This document shows positions 6,343-6,448 of a stretch of DNA of 6,448 bases, piece after piece (positions within the stretch are counted from its first letter, which is position 1; every line of letters starts with the position of its first letter). Location: contig PWUG01000088.1 of assembly GCA_003562605.1 (NCBI GenBank), forward strand, positions 1 through 6,448, written 5' to 3'. The position numbers were made by a program, and so were the translations under genes. The notes beneath the pieces are model-generated. The model was not told the origin of the DNA and ran no database searches. It was given only the letters and a program-made list of their open reading frames with translations. The DNA comes from Syntrophomonadaceae bacterium (GTDB lineage: Bacteria > Bacillota_D > Dethiobacteria > DTU022).

Positions 6343-6448
6343 ATGGATAGTTCGGGTAAAGGTAAAGCAAACCGCCTGATTCATGAAAAGTCGCCTTACC
6401 TGTTGCAGCATGCCTATAACCCTGTCGATTGGTATCCCTGGAGCGATG
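6343..6448 (+). CDS. Thioredoxin-domain protein of the DUF255/YyaL family, N-terminal fragment
   Basis: Only the first 35 codons are inside the window; the frame is open at the end. The translation runs [18 protein letters not shown] then [17 protein letters not shown]. The [24 protein letters not shown] pattern is the distinctive start of the DUF255 (spermatogenesis-associated protein 20 / YyaL) family. In that family a thioredoxin-like domain is followed by a six-hairpin glycosidase-like domain, and full proteins are about 600-700 residues. The CxxC-type site expected shortly after this segment lies outside the window. AAGGAG at 6327-6332, 10 nt before the ATG, supports the start. The function of the family is poorly known; a redox or sugar-related role is only suggested by its folds. 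Confidence 0.88.
   Translation, partial: MDSSGKGKANRLIHEKSPYLLQHAYNPVDWYPWSD

Noticed and set aside
6068..6370. Minus-strand open frame spanning the end of the ZIP gene and the intergenic gap
   Set aside because: It overlaps the ZIP coding region, the DUF255 promoter and the DUF255 start, and its translation shows no domain.

Overview
The window looks like chromosomal DNA of an anaerobic, moderate-GC bacterium, most probably a clostridial-type member of the Bacillota. This is inferred from the strong purine-rich Shine-Dalgarno sites (AAGGAGG, AAGGAG, AAGGGG), the extended -10 promoters of TGn-TATAAT type, a molybdopterin formate dehydrogenase, and a GNAT-nitrilase fusion of the Bacillus YhcX type. 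No rRNA, tRNA, transposase gene, phage gene or CRISPR array is visible. All genes look intact except the two cut by the window edges.

Layout. Positions 1-846 (+) hold the C-terminal part of a formate dehydrogenase catalytic subunit. It converges, with a 21-nt gap, on an AbrB-family membrane protein on the minus strand (868-2049/2055). A divergent intergenic region (about 2056-2211) carries back-to-back promoters; the one for the AbrB gene suggests a leaderless mRNA. On the plus strand follow a rhomboid protease (2212-2889), a membrane-anchored SDH/Clp-fold serine proteinase (2958-3791) and a GNAT acetyltransferase-nitrilase fusion (3810-5363). These three are co-oriented with short gaps and probably form one operon. 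An 81-nt spacer with a long palindromic hairpin repeat separates them from a ZIP-family metal transporter (5445-6185). The last gap contains a good promoter for the start of a DUF255/YyaL-type thioredoxin-domain protein, cut at the window end (6343-6448).

How the genes may work together. Formate dehydrogenase provides formate oxidation or CO2 reduction. The AbrB-family protein and the ZIP transporter are membrane proteins with their own promoters and no obvious metabolic link. The rhomboid/SDH-proteinase/GNAT-nitrilase cluster is the most interesting grouping: an intramembrane protease, a second Clp-fold protease with an N-terminal hydrophobic anchor, and a bifunctional acyl-transfer/amide-hydrolysis enzyme. 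A shared role in membrane-protein processing or metabolite/protein repair is inference only. All these families are known; I do not see a clearly novel system.
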